DNA of 42,354 bases from an uncultured Clostridia bacterium (GCA_944367955.1 CALVWU010000004.1:1-42354); one strand, 5' to 3'; shown: positions 17,105-27,025, numbered from the stretch's first letter. The notes: generated from the letters alone by a model not told the origin. Translations and numbers: made by a program.

Positions 17105-19105
17105 TCAGACTATCCTTTTAAACATCTTTTCTATCTGCTTTTTGCTAAGCTGTACGCATACGGGTCTGCCGTGTGGACATTTGAGCCCGACGTCGCCTTT
17201 AATCATATCCATCAACTTATCGCGTTCGGCCTCGGTAAGCTCCATTCCGCCCTTTATCGCATGCTTGCATGCCGTGGACGCTATCTTTTCACGCATCACG
17301 TCTTCGATGGAAATGGATTTCAATCCCTCTATATCCGACAGCAAGTCGTCAAAGAAAGCTTTAAGGTCTATCTCCTGCAGATCCAAAGGCACCTCGCCGA
17401 TGCGGTACGAAGTCATTCCGAACGGCTCTATCCCGAATCCCATAGCGCGGATCAGTCTGATATTCTGTTCGATAAACGCCGCTTCAGCGGTATTGAGGTC
17501 GAGAATATACGGAACAAGCATACCCTGCCGCGCCACCCTTTCGCGGTTTTTCAATTTTTCGATAAGCGAATCGAAGATGAGCCGTTCATGCGCGGCATGC
17601 TGATCGATAAAATATACCGAATCGCCCATTTCGTATAAAAGATAGGTATTGAACAGCGTCCCCCTGTACTTCCAGCTCTCGTACAGAATGCGGGCCTGCT
17701 CCGCCTTTGCGCGCTTCTCCTCTTCAATCCTTACGGGCAGAGGCTTTATGCCTCCGCAGACGACCATCGTATTCTCTTCGCGGGCGGCGGGGAAAGCCTT
17801 GTACACTGGAAGTTCTTTAACCGATTTTATCTTGCCGTCCGCAAAACCTGAGCCGGGGACGTTCAAGCCCGCGGGAACGGTACCGCCGAACGGCTCGCCT
17901 CCGGCTCGACCGTCGGCTGGCGCGAACTTGTTCTCCGCACCGCCTTTAACTTTGCCTTCCGACGTGAACTTTGGAATATTAACATCATCGAAATTTTTAT
18001 CGTATATTTTGCCGCTCTGCGTATAATCGGCTGCATATACGGCATTTTTTGAATTTTTGTCGGCAAACGTAGACTTTATTTCGGGGACGACCGTACTGTC
18101 CACAACAAATTCGGTTGCCTTGGCCGTGCCGTCGAGCACGGATGAAATAACTTTGTACACCGTGCCGAAGATGAGTTGATTATCCGTAAAACGCACGTCG
18201 GCCTTGTTGGGATGAACGTTTACGTCCACCATATCGGAAGGAACGTCTATAAACAGCGTGTATACGGGAAAATTCTTTTTCATCGCGTACGGCGCATAAG
18301 CCTGCGCAATCGCCGTCGAAATAACGTTGTTAGAAATGCATCTGCCGTTCAAGAATATGTGCTGATACGACTTGTTCGGTTTAAAAAAATTCTGATTGCC
18401 TATAAAGCCGTAAATTTTTAAATCGTTTCTGTCCGCGCTTATCTTGAACGACTGCGGCAGATAGCCCGCCCCGTAAACCTGCGCAATCGCTTCTTCCAGA
18501 CCGCCGCCGTAAGACTGCAAAGCCGGCTTGCCGTCGATATAATATTTGAAAGCAATGGTAGGATTGCCGAGAATGTAATTCGTGACAAACGCCGTTATAT
18601 CGCTCTCCTCTTTTTTGTCCGTCTTTAAAAATTTGCGGCGCACGGGGGTATTGAAAAAGATGTTGCGAACGGTTATCTGAGTGCCCTTTTGAAAGGCTGC
18701 GGGCTGAACTTTGCCTATAAATTCGCCGTCGCATTCGACCTTCCACGCATCGTTGCCTTCGGTAGCACTGATAAGCTCCACCTGTGCGATGGCGGCAATC
18801 GTTGCCAAAGCTTCGCCGCGAAAACCGAGAGTATGGATGTTGTCTATGTCTTCAAGGGTGGATATTTTACTTGTTGCATGCGAATAGAACGCGGCGCGCA
18901 TATCCTCTTTTTCGATACCGCTGCCGTTATCGATCACCCTGATAAGATCTTTTCCGCCCCGCTCGATGTACACCTCGATTTCGGTGGCACCCGCGTCGAT
19001 GCTGTTTTCTATCATCTCTTTTACGGCCGAATAAGGCCTGTCGATTACCTCGCCCGCCGCTATTCGGTTGCAGATGATTTCGGACAAAATATTTATCTTT
19101 GCCAT
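17105..19105 (-). CDS. mutL: DNA mismatch repair protein MutL
   Basis: GHKL ATPase that couples MutS recognition to strand incision. The N-terminal domain shows AAGEVIDRPYSAVKEMIEN, DNGSGIEKEDM and TLGFRGEALATI. A linker of about 150 residues is low-complexity, Gly/Ala/Pro-rich. The C-terminal endonuclease domain has DQHAAHERLIFD near residue 500, the ACKHAIKGG block and CPHGRP. The second acidic residue of the DQHA(X2)E(X4)E motif is Asp rather than Glu, a conservative change. Endonuclease function is therefore likely, as expected in a genome without MutH. It starts one base after the mutS stop. Confidence 0.96.
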   Translation of the reverse strand: MAKINILSEIICNRIAAGEVIDRPYSAVKEMIENSIDAGATEIEVYIERGGKDLIRVIDNGSGIEKEDMRAAFYSHATSKISTLEDIDNIHTLGFRGEALATIAAIAQVELISATEGNDAWKVECDGEFIGKVQPAAFQKGTQITVRNIFFNTPVRRKFLKTDKKEESDITAFVTNYILGNPTIAFKYYIDGKPALQSYGGGLEEAIAQVYGAGYLPQSFKISADRNDLKIYGFIGNQNFFKPNKSYQHIFLNGRCISNNVISTAIAQAYAPYAMKKNFPVYTLFIDVPSDMVDVNVHPNKADVRFTDNQLIFGTVYKVISSVLDGTAKATEFVVDSTVVPEIKSTFADKNSKNAVYAADYTQSGKIYDKNFDDVNIPKFTSEGKVKGGAENKFAPADGRAGGEPFGGTVPAGLNVPGSGFADGKIKSVKELPVYKAFPAAREENTMVVCGGIKPLPVRIEEEKRAKAEQARILYESWKYRGTLFNTYLLYEMGDSVYFIDQHAAHERLIFDSLIEKLKNRERVARQGMLVPYILDLNTAEAAFIEQNIRLIRAMGFGIEPFGMTSYRIGEVPLDLQEIDLKAFFDDLLSDIEGLKSISIEDVMREKIASTACKHAIKGGMELTEAERDKLMDMIKGDVGLKCPHGRPVCVQLSKKQIEKMFKRIV

Positions 19106-19106
19106 T

Positions 19107-21689
19107 TTATTTTACCTTTTCGACCAGATCGCCCAGTATCATAAACGCCTGCATGGGCGAAACGGCATTCATATCCGTTTCCTTTAATATTTTTTCCACT
19201 TCGCTGTCGCCGCTTTGCAAAGGCTCGTCATTCGCCGCGGCCGCAGGCGGGGCGGAAACGACCGCGCCGCCCTTTTCTATGCCCTTTAAAATGACCTTCG
19301 CCCTGTCGGTGACCGACGAGGGTACCCCGGCCAAAGCAGCAACCTCTATGCCGAAACTGCGGTTCGCACCGCCTCGCATGATCTTACGCAGAAACACTAT
19401 GCCGCCGTTTATCTCGCGCACGGCTATCTTGTAATTCTTTATGCCGTCGAGCTTATTTTCCAACTCGGTCAGTTCATGGTAATGGGTGGCGAACAGCGTT
19501 TTCGCGCCTATCCTCTCGGTTATATCCTCCACCACGGCCCAGGCTATCGAAAGCCCGTCGTAAGTACTTGTACCCCTGCCGACCTCATCCAAAATGATAA
19601 GACTGTTTTTTGTGGCGTTACGCAAGATCGATGCCACCTCTATCATTTCAACCATGAAAGTACTCTGGTCGGAAATGAGATTATCGCTTGCGCCCACCCT
19701 GGTAAAAATGCGGTCGAGCACGGGGATCTCCGCACTCTTTGCCGGCACGAACGAACCGATGTGAGCCATCAGCGCGATTATCGCCACCTGCCGCATATAA
19801 GTGCTCTTTCCGGCCATGTTTGGGCCGGTTATTATCATAGTACGGTTTTCGCCCTCGTCAAGCAGCGTGTCGTTGGGAACAAATTTGTCCTTTGAAATTT
19901 TTTCCACAACGGGGTGACGCCCCTCTCGTATTATCAGGGGACTGCCCGAAGCGACTATCTTGGGTCGGCAGTATTTATTCGATTTTGCAACTTCGGCAAG
20001 CGATACCAACACATCGAGCCGCGCCACCGCGCCGGCTATCTCCTTAAATATGCCTATCTTCGACAGGAGCAGGCTTTTCAGCTCGTCGTATATCGCGCTT
20101 TCGAGTTTCAGCGACAGTTCCTCGCTGTTGAGTATTTTATCTTCGAGCTCTTTAAGCTGTTCGGTGATGAATCTTTCGGAATTCGCGAGAGTCTGGCGGC
20201 GTTGATATGTTGAAGGTACTTTGTCCTTAAACGATTTACTCACTTCAATATAATAGCCGAACACTCGGTTAAAGCCTATCTTTAAAGTGCGTATACCCGT
20301 TCTGTCGCGCTCGCTCGCCTCCATGTCGGAAAGTATTTTTTTGCTGTTCTCCTTTACTGAGCGCAGCTCGTCAAGTTCCGCGCTGTATCCTGCCCTGATG
20401 TAGCCGCCGTCCTTCATTGTCGGGGGCGGAGTTTCGTCCACTACGTTCAAGATGTGCTGCGCCACGTCGGTCACGTCGTGCAATTCGGCGTTTATATCGT
20501 TGATGGCCGCACTGCCGAATCCGGCAAGCTGAAAGGCGAGATTCGGCACGGCAAGCAGTGAACGGGCAAGAAGCAGGCAGTCGACCGGCATGATGCCGCC
20601 GTTGGAAATTTTACCCGTAAGCCTTTCGATGTCTTTAACCTGCGACAGCATGTCGGCCAGCCCCACCCTGACTACCGTGGAATCGACAAGCTCCTCCACG
20701 CCGTCAAGACGATAGTCGATCTCTTCTGCTCTACCGAGAGGCGACAGCACCATACTGCTTAAAAGTCTTGCACCCATGGCCGTCTTCGTCTTATCCAAAA
20801 GCCACAAAAGCGAGCCGTACTTTTTACCCTCCGACATACTCTTTACCACTTCGAGATTGCGCACGGCCGCATTATCGAGTTGCAGCCTGCCTCCGTCGGA
20901 GATATATTTAATTCCGTCGATGTTCGCAAGCGCGTGTTTCTGCGTTTCCTTTAAATATTCTATCAAGGCCCCGCTCGCGCACACCGCGCCTTCGGCTTCG
21001 GACAGGGAAAACGCTTCAAGACTGCTTGTGTGCACCTGGGTTAAAAGCGTCTTTTTTGCCGCCGCAAATCCGAACGCCCACGACGGATAGTTTGAAAACG
21101 GAGGCAAAACGCCGCGCGCGACTTCGGGCAGATCCCTGCACGCAAACAACATGTCGTCGTTGCCGATAACTTCCCTTACGGAGAGTTTTACGAACAGTGA
21201 AATTACCTTTTTTACGGCGTCGCCGCCGCTGTATTGAGTGCAGTTGAACTCGCCTGTGGTAATGTCGGCCCACGCAGCGGCGCAAACTTCGCCCTGCATG
21301 CATGCGCATGCAATAAAATTATTGCTCTTTGCGTCGAGAAAATTTTCATCGGTGATCGTTCCGGCAGTTACCACTTTTATTACTTCGCGGGCGACCATGC
21401 CCTTTGCCGTGGCGGGATCCTCAACCTGTTCGCATACGGCGACTTTAAAGCCCGCCGAAACAAGCTTTGCGATGTATGCGTCGGCGGCATGATAGGGTAC
21501 GCCGCACATCGGCGCACGCTCCTCAAGCCCGCAGTCCCTGCCCGTCAAGGTAAGATCGAGTACCCGCGACGCCGTTTTAGCGTCGTCGAAAAACATTTCG
21601 TAAAAATCGCCCAGGCGATAAAATATCAAACAATCTTTATACTTTTCCTTTACCGAAAAGTAATGCTGCATCATTGGTGAAAGAGCCAT
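19107..21689 (-). CDS. mutS: DNA mismatch repair protein MutS
   Basis: Mismatch-binding ATPase. The 860-residue protein has the N-terminal mismatch-contact motif in CLIFYRLGDFYEMFFDDA (F-x-E within). The connector and lever domains follow. The ATPase comes next: P-loop GPNMAGKSTYMRQ, LISDQSTFMVEM and Walker B DEVGRGTSTYDGLSIAW, then THYHELTEL. The extreme C-terminus keeps a short clamp-binding or tetramer segment. Length is normal for MutS1. AGGT lies upstream of the start; miaB ends 43 bases away. Confidence 0.97.
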   Translation of the reverse strand: MALSPMMQHYFSVKEKYKDCLIFYRLGDFYEMFFDDAKTASRVLDLTLTGRDCGLEERAPMCGVPYHAADAYIAKLVSAGFKVAVCEQVEDPATAKGMVAREVIKVVTAGTITDENFLDAKSNNFIACACMQGEVCAAAWADITTGEFNCTQYSGGDAVKKVISLFVKLSVREVIGNDDMLFACRDLPEVARGVLPPFSNYPSWAFGFAAAKKTLLTQVHTSSLEAFSLSEAEGAVCASGALIEYLKETQKHALANIDGIKYISDGGRLQLDNAAVRNLEVVKSMSEGKKYGSLLWLLDKTKTAMGARLLSSMVLSPLGRAEEIDYRLDGVEELVDSTVVRVGLADMLSQVKDIERLTGKISNGGIMPVDCLLLARSLLAVPNLAFQLAGFGSAAINDINAELHDVTDVAQHILNVVDETPPPTMKDGGYIRAGYSAELDELRSVKENSKKILSDMEASERDRTGIRTLKIGFNRVFGYYIEVSKSFKDKVPSTYQRRQTLANSERFITEQLKELEDKILNSEELSLKLESAIYDELKSLLLSKIGIFKEIAGAVARLDVLVSLAEVAKSNKYCRPKIVASGSPLIIREGRHPVVEKISKDKFVPNDTLLDEGENRTMIITGPNMAGKSTYMRQVAIIALMAHIGSFVPAKSAEIPVLDRIFTRVGASDNLISDQSTFMVEMIEVASILRNATKNSLIILDEVGRGTSTYDGLSIAWAVVEDITERIGAKTLFATHYHELTELENKLDGIKNYKIAVREINGGIVFLRKIMRGGANRSFGIEVAALAGVPSSVTDRAKVILKGIEKGGAVVSAPPAAAANDEPLQSGDSEVEKILKETDMNAVSPMQAFMILGDLVEKVK

Positions 21690-21732
21690 TTATACGCTAC
21701 CTGTAATCAATTATTCCATAAAAAAACACAAC

Positions 21733-23046
21733 TCAGACGACCTTGCCGGTAAGCGACACGCCGTTCGCGCCGTCGACAAGTATATCGACAAACTTGCCCA
21801 CAAGATTCTCGTCGCTTGCAAAATATCCCATTCTGCCGAATTCGTCCCTTCCGAGATACAAACCGCGCTTTTCGTCATAACCTTCGCACAAAATTTCAAC
21901 CGTTTTGCCGATGTAGGTCTGCGACATTGCGCGCGTCTGCGAATTGACAAGTTCGACAAGTTCGATTATGCGCGCTTTCGAAACCTCTTCCGGCACCTGA
22001 TCGGGCATCTCAGCGGCCCGTGTGCCCGCACGCTTTGAATACACAAACGTAAACGCCGAAGCAAACCCCACCTTTTTTACAAGTTTTAAAGTATCCTTAA
22101 AATCGCCGTCCGTTTCGCCGGGGAATCCAACGATAAGGTCTGTGGTAACGGCGCATTCAGGAATCGCGGCTTTTAGCATTCTCACCTTTTCGAGATAGTC
22201 CGCCGAGGTGTATCTTCTGTTCATTTCGCGCAAGATCCTGTCCGACCCGCTCTGAACGGGAAGGTGCAGACAGCGGCATATCTTTTTAGGATATTTTGCC
22301 ATCACCTCGATAAGTTCAAGCGAAAAATCTTTGGGATGCGAAGTCATAAACCTTATGCGAAATTTGCCTTCGATAAGAGCTATACGTTCAAGAAGTTGGG
22401 GAAAAGTAAGCTCTCCGCGATAGGAGTTCACGTTCTGACCGAGCAGCGTGATCTCCTTGTAACCCTCCGCCACAAGCGAGCGCACCTCCTCTATTATCTT
22501 CTCGGAACTGCGGCTGCGCTCCCTGCCGCGAACATAGGGGACGATGCAGTATGAGCAAAAGTTGTTGCACCCGTACATTATGTTTACCCACGCGTTGGGA
22601 TAACTTGTGCGAAGAGGTTTGTCGTCCTCGCAAATTTCACCCTCGCGCTCATCTATCTGTATAACCGTCTTTTTGCGGCCGAGTTTAAGCTTAATAAGTT
22701 CTTTTAAATTGTGAAGATTGTGCGTGCCGAATATTATATCCACATACGGGAACTTTTCGTGCAGATTTTCGGCCTTGTTCAGCTGCTGAGGCAGACATCC
22801 TCCGACGGCTATAAGCATATCTTTTCTTCTGCTTTTAAGCTTTTTTAACATACCTATATTGCCAAAGGCATGATTTTCGGCGTTTTCGCGTATACAGCAG
22901 GTATTAAAAACAACTATATCGGCCTGTTCGGGGCTGTCGCAGTGTTTATAGCCGAGCTCGGACAATATGCCCGCTATTTTTTCGGACTCGTGCACATTCA
23001 TCTGGCAGCCGTAGGTAACAATATGATAAAACTTTTCCATACGCAT
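21733..23046 (-). CDS. miaB: tRNA-2-methylthio-N6-dimethylallyladenosine synthase
   Basis: Radical SAM methylthiotransferase that converts i6A37 to ms2i6A37. N-terminal UPF0004 domain cysteines are in TYGCQMN, FNTCCIREN and VGGCLPQQ. The SAM cluster motif CxxxCxxC is in YGCNNFCSYCIVPYVRGRE. The TRAM RNA-binding domain is at the C-terminus. The ATG at 23046 and one two codons later at 23040 are both possible starts. The second gives MEKFYHIVTYGCQMN, closer to family members. No Shine-Dalgarno sequence precedes either, because the promoter -10 box lies only a few bases upstream, which suggests a leaderless message. First gene of miaB-mutS-mutL-miaA-ynbB. Confidence 0.95.
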   Translation of the reverse strand: MRMEKFYHIVTYGCQMNVHESEKIAGILSELGYKHCDSPEQADIVVFNTCCIRENAENHAFGNIGMLKKLKSRRKDMLIAVGGCLPQQLNKAENLHEKFPYVDIIFGTHNLHNLKELIKLKLGRKKTVIQIDEREGEICEDDKPLRTSYPNAWVNIMYGCNNFCSYCIVPYVRGRERSRSSEKIIEEVRSLVAEGYKEITLLGQNVNSYRGELTFPQLLERIALIEGKFRIRFMTSHPKDFSLELIEVMAKYPKKICRCLHLPVQSGSDRILREMNRRYTSADYLEKVRMLKAAIPECAVTTDLIVGFPGETDGDFKDTLKLVKKVGFASAFTFVYSKRAGTRAAEMPDQVPEEVSKARIIELVELVNSQTRAMSQTYIGKTVEILCEGYDEKRGLYLGRDEFGRMGYFASDENLVGKFVDILVDGANGVSLTGKVV

Positions 23047-23048
23047 TA

Positions 23049-23077
23049 ATTATATAATTTTTTGCAACTATTTTCAA
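23049..23077 (-). promoter_or_regulatory. Promoter of miaB-mutS-mutL-miaA-ynbB
   Basis: Minus-strand TTGAAA (23072-23077) and TATAAT (23049-23054) with a 17-base spacer. The predicted start, near 23042, falls between the two candidate miaB start codons. Overlapping it on the plus strand is a weak PBP promoter (TTTTCA, 17 bases, TATAAA ending near 23099). The inverted repeat ATTGTT/AACAAT spans 23077-23092. Confidence 0.65.
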
Positions 23078-23119
23078 TTGTTTTGCAACAATTTATAAAT
23101 TTTAAAGATACTAATTTTA

Positions 23120-25321
23120 ATGAAAACTTTCGCTAAATGCGCACTCGCGGCAACAATCGCGGCGGCGGTACTCGCTTTTTCGGCATTTGCAGCCTATTTT
23201 GCCGTTACTAACGACGTTAAATTAGACACAAATAAACTTATAAATTACGGACAGAGCATAACCTTTTACGACACCGACGGAAACAAGATAGACAGTTCGT
23301 CGCTAATAGGAAACCGAAGCTCGGTAGGAATAAAAGATCTGCCGGATCATGTAAAAAACGCGTTTATCGCCTCGGAGGACAGAAAATTTTATTCGCACGG
23401 CGGCCTCGACGTAATGAGGATGCTTAAAGCGGCCTATAAGAACATCTCCTCGCTTTCATTCAAAGAGGGAGCATCGACCATAAGCCAGCAGCTGATAAAA
23501 AACACCCACCTGTCGAACGATAAAACAATCGTGCGCAAACTTAAAGAAATAAGGCTTGCGGGACAGCTTGAAAAAAAGTATTCCAAGGACGAAATTTTGG
23601 AAATGTATCTGAACACGATATATTTCGGGCACAGCTGTTACGGCCTGCAGAGCGCGGCAAGATTCTATTTCGATACCGACGCGGAACAGCTGACCCTCGC
23701 ACAGGGAGCCGCACTTGCAGGACTTTTATCTTCGCCCAACAACTACTCCCCCTTCAAAAACGCCGAAAAATGCCTGCAAAGGCGCGACATCGTGCTTGAA
23801 AATATGTTAAAATGTGAGCTGATAACCCAAAACGAATACAACGACGCACGCAGTCAACCCCTCGGCGCGGTAGCAGGAGGCAATACGCGAAAGCGCGGGG
23901 ATTATATACGCGCCGTTACAGAGGAACTTGAAGAACTTAACCTTAACTGTTATACCGATCTTGCGGGCTGTTCGGTATATACCTATATGACCGACGAATT
24001 GCAGGACTTTATCGAAAATCTTGCCTTCGAAAACGACAGCGCGGTTATAATAACAGATAGCGAGAACGGCGTATGCGCGTATACAAATACGGCGGGCGGA
24101 ATAATGCGGCAACCTGGTTCGGCGATAAAGCCGTTGCTTGTATATGCGCCCGCAATTGAAGAAAAGAAAATACACACATTTACGAAAATTGTAGACGAAC
24201 GTGCGAATTTCGGAGGGTATTCGCCCGAAAATCACGATAAAAAATATCACGGCGCGGTTACGGTGCAGGAGAGCCTTGCAAAGAGCTACAACATACCCGC
24301 AGTAAAAATTTTAAACGGCCTGACGGTGGCGCGCGCTGCGGAATACGCAAAAAAACTGAATGTGACGCTTGACGAAGAGGATAAAAATCTTTCGCTTGCA
24401 CTGGGCGGAATGAAACACGGAACGACGCTTAAAGCATTGTGCGACGGATATACGACGTTCAGACGGAACGGCATGTATTCCCCCTCCCGCTTCATAAAAA
24501 AAATAACGGACAAAAACGGCAACGTGATATACTGCGCGCCGGAAAACAAACGCAGAGTATTTTGCGAAGGCACTTGCTCGCTGATGAACGAGATGCTGAT
24601 GCAGACCGCAAAAAACGGCACAGCAAAAAAATTGAAAAACATAAGCTTCGATATTGCGGCAAAAACGGGCACCGTCGGCGACGAAAGCGGCAATACCGAC
24701 GCCTATGCAATAGGTTATACCGCGCAAAACACGATAGCAGTGTGGACAGGCGACAAAAACAATAAAAAATACCAAATATCGGGCGGGGGAATATGCTGTC
24801 AAAAGCTTAAAGAAATAGCGGAAAAAATATATAAAGATAAAAAACCTGCAAAGCTCGACGTTGCAAGCGGTACAAAGGTGATTGAAATAGACCGCGGCGA
24901 CTATCAAGCCGACGGACGAATAGTGCTTGCCGACGGAATCGCGCCAAAATTAAACAAATTGCAGGTAAAATGCCTTAAAAACAATATTCCTACTCAAAAA
25001 AGCGATAAATTCAGTCATCCCGCAATAAAAAAACCGACGATAATAGTCGATAAATCAACAGTTTCAATAGTACTATGCAAAACATATTACTATTCATATC
25101 TAATAAAAAGAAATAACAATGTTGTGTATGACGGCGAATATTTACCTCAATTCAGGGAAACGCTTGCGGACGGCATATACAATTATTCGGTTACCCCCTA
25201 CTACTCTTTCGGCGGCAAAAAATATTTTGGAAAAACGGAAAGATTGGGGAACATTATCATTGGCTCATCTACGCCTTCGCAGCTCCCTCCGCCCATAACG
25301 CGCGGAGATTGGTTCAATTAA
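23120..25321 (+). CDS. Class A penicillin-binding protein (transglycosylase/transpeptidase)
   Basis: Bifunctional peptidoglycan polymerase anchored by one N-terminal membrane helix (about residues 8-29) with a very short cytoplasmic end. GT51 glycosyltransferase: SEDRKFYSHGGLD with catalytic E86, then GASTISQQLIKN and RKLKEIRLAGQLEKKYSKDEIL, and YLNTIYFG. Transpeptidase: active-site S334 in QPGSAIKP, S389-Y-N in KSYNIPAV and K515-T-G in AAKTGTVGD, all three penicillin-binding motifs. After about residue 560 a C-terminal extension ends in a beta-rich, Tyr-rich segment and a Pro-rich tail. It resembles a small Fn3-like or PBP-C module, but I cannot assign it. No clear ribosome site precedes the ATG. 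Transcribed divergently from miaB. Confidence 0.93.
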   Translation: MKTFAKCALAATIAAAVLAFSAFAAYFAVTNDVKLDTNKLINYGQSITFYDTDGNKIDSSSLIGNRSSVGIKDLPDHVKNAFIASEDRKFYSHGGLDVMRMLKAAYKNISSLSFKEGASTISQQLIKNTHLSNDKTIVRKLKEIRLAGQLEKKYSKDEILEMYLNTIYFGHSCYGLQSAARFYFDTDAEQLTLAQGAALAGLLSSPNNYSPFKNAEKCLQRRDIVLENMLKCELITQNEYNDARSQPLGAVAGGNTRKRGDYIRAVTEELEELNLNCYTDLAGCSVYTYMTDELQDFIENLAFENDSAVIITDSENGVCAYTNTAGGIMRQPGSAIKPLLVYAPAIEEKKIHTFTKIVDERANFGGYSPENHDKKYHGAVTVQESLAKSYNIPAVKILNGLTVARAAEYAKKLNVTLDEEDKNLSLALGGMKHGTTLKALCDGYTTFRRNGMYSPSRFIKKITDKNGNVIYCAPENKRRVFCEGTCSLMNEMLMQTAKNGTAKKLKNISFDIAAKTGTVGDESGNTDAYAIGYTAQNTIAVWTGDKNNKKYQISGGGICCQKLKEIAEKIYKDKKPAKLDVASGTKVIEIDRGDYQADGRIVLADGIAPKLNKLQVKCLKNNIPTQKSDKFSHPAIKKPTIIVDKSTVSIVLCKTYYYSYLIKRNNNVVYDGEYLPQFRETLADGIYNYSVTPYYSFGGKKYFGKTERLGNIIIGSSTPSQLPPPITRGDWFN

Positions 25322-25741
25322 TTTTTCCCGTGCCGCGGCATGGTCGTTGCAGGGATATTGTATATTTTCAATAGGAATAGCGCGACAAAATTATTATCGA
25401 GTCTAAGCTTACCGTCGGTGAACAAGCGTTAAAAATATTTTAGCTTAATTCTTCTTATATGTATGCCGCCGCGCACCCACCCTTTTTATCGCGAATGAAT
25501 ACGTTCAATTAATTTTGCAATTTTATGCCGAGCGGAGCTGTTTTTAACTGAAATTGCAAATTTAACAGCAAATATTTTTCTTGTAAGAAATTTTGTCAGA
25601 GTATGGCGCAAAGTTTTACATGAAACATTTTGCCATTATAAACTTTTTGTGCCTTACACAATATTTTTTATAACAACACGGTTAAAAATTTTCGCAAAAT
25701 TATTCCCTTTTAAAACTTTTTTCTCTCTGATCAGGCGATTG
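25322..25741. other. AT-rich noncoding stretch with several inverted repeats
   Basis: Convergent intergenic DNA between the PBP and thiI genes. I find no credible gene; the frame at 25649-25831 has no ribosome site and a composition like random AT-rich DNA. Visible structure: TGCCGCGGCA palindrome at 25331-25340; TTTGCAATTT/AAATTGCAAA arms around 25513-25559; an interrupted hairpin ATGGC...GCCAT at 25603-25635. No RNA family is recognised. It may be decayed sequence or a 3' untranslated region. Confidence 0.6.
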
Positions 25742-25783
25742 AAAATAGCGAAGAGCACATTTAAACCCGCTCTCCGCTATTTT
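25742..25783. terminator. Bidirectional terminator between PBP and thiI
   Basis: Arms AAAATAGCG-A-AGAGC and GCTCT-C-CGCTATTTT (one A-C mismatch, loop of 12), flanked by A and T runs on both sides, so it can end transcripts from either direction. It lies 87 bases past the thiI stop. Confidence 0.75.
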
Positions 25784-25869
25784 TCTTTATATATTTTACA
25801 AACTTATGTTCAATTTATATCGATGATTTAAATTCAAACTTTTGTTTTAATGCTTAAATATCGCCGAAA

Positions 25870-27024
25870 TCAGATTTTTACAATCTCTAACGTTCCTAAT
25901 GCCTCGTCTACGAGTGCTTCGACGTCGAGCTTTGCTTCCTCGGCCTCCACATCCGAAAGTTTGGGTTTTGTTACGGGGTGTTTGGGCAAAAATACCGTGC
26001 AGCAGTCTTCGTACGGCAAAATAGAAATATCATACGCGCCCATCGCCTTACTGCGAGCGATAATCTCGTTTTTATCAAACCCGCACAGCGGCCTTAAAAC
26101 GGGCAGGCTGCGTATTACGGCATTCGAGGACGTCATGCCCTCTATCGTCTGGCTGGCCACCTGTCCCAGGCTTTCGCCCGTAATTATGCACTGAGCCCCG
26201 CACTTTATTGCAATTTTTTCGGCAATGCGCATCATAAAACGCCTTAAAAGCGTTACCATATATTCGCCGTTGCACTTTTTGTGTATCTCTTCCTGTATGT
26301 GCGTGACTTTGATTATGTTCAAAGTAGTTCCGCAAGTATAGCGCGAAAGCACCTCGGCAAGCTCGATAACCTTTTCCTTGGCCTGCATGTTGGTATACGG
26401 ATAGCTGTGAAAATGAAGACATTCTATGCTCATGCCTCGCTTTGCTATCATATGGCCCGCCACAGGACTGTCGATACCGCCGGAAATGAGCAACAAGCCC
26501 TTTCCGGCCGAACCCACGGGCATGCCGTCGGCACCCTTTATAAACGACCCGAAGACAAGCGTTGTGCCGTTTTCGCGTATATCGATATTCACCAAATTCT
26601 GCGGTTCGTGCACGTCCACCGACAGGCCTTTGTATACGTCGAGCAGTCTGCCGCCGATTTGCGCACTCACCTGCATGGAATTCAGCGGAAAAGTTTTATC
26701 CGCACGGTGTGTTTCCACCTTAAATGTGCCGGATTTCTGAGAAACTTCACTGGCTGCGGCAAAAATTTCGCCCATATCGCTTTTAACTTTCAGCGCAACC
26801 GACAGGGTATGTATTCCGAACACCTTTAGCAGACGCGAAATAATATCTTCCGTTTCGCTTTCATCAAAATTTTCTATTAAATATCTGCCGCTCTGACGAC
26901 GGATCTCGTGCTTAACGCCCTTTAACGCTCTTTCCATGTTTACAGCAAAGATCCGCTCGAAATATCCCCTGTTTTTGCCCTTCAAATGCAGCTCGCAGTA
27001 TCTTATTATTATAACCTTTTCCAT
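25870..27024 (-). CDS. thiI: tRNA 4-thiouridine synthase ThiI
   Basis: Adenylates and thiolates U8 of tRNA, and may feed thiazole synthesis. The N-terminal ferredoxin-like and THUMP domains span about residues 1-165 (RYCELHLKGKNRGYFE near the start). The PP-loop ATPase motif SGGIDSPVAGHMIAKRG follows, with CIITGESLGQVASQT in the C-terminal half. There is no C-terminal rhodanese domain, as in Bacillus ThiI, so sulfur must come from a partner desulfurase. That partner is the nifS gene immediately upstream, one base away. 384 residues, normal for this type. Confidence 0.95.
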   Translation of the reverse strand: MEKVIIIRYCELHLKGKNRGYFERIFAVNMERALKGVKHEIRRQSGRYLIENFDESETEDIISRLLKVFGIHTLSVALKVKSDMGEIFAAASEVSQKSGTFKVETHRADKTFPLNSMQVSAQIGGRLLDVYKGLSVDVHEPQNLVNIDIRENGTTLVFGSFIKGADGMPVGSAGKGLLLISGGIDSPVAGHMIAKRGMSIECLHFHSYPYTNMQAKEKVIELAEVLSRYTCGTTLNIIKVTHIQEEIHKKCNGEYMVTLLRRFMMRIAEKIAIKCGAQCIITGESLGQVASQTIEGMTSSNAVIRSLPVLRPLCGFDKNEIIARSKAMGAYDISILPYEDCCTVFLPKHPVTKPKLSDVEAEEAKLDVEALVDEALGTLEIVKI

Positions 27025-27025
27025 G

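Noticed and set aside
17105-19105. Asp instead of Glu in the MutL DQHA(X2)E(X4)E motif as loss of endonuclease
   Set aside because: The metal-binding Asp, His and first Glu are intact and Glu to Asp is conservative; the other C-terminal motifs are normal.
25649-25831. 60-codon open frame in the gap after the PBP gene
   Set aside because: No ribosome site, AT-driven composition, and it runs through the terminator hairpin at 25742-25783.
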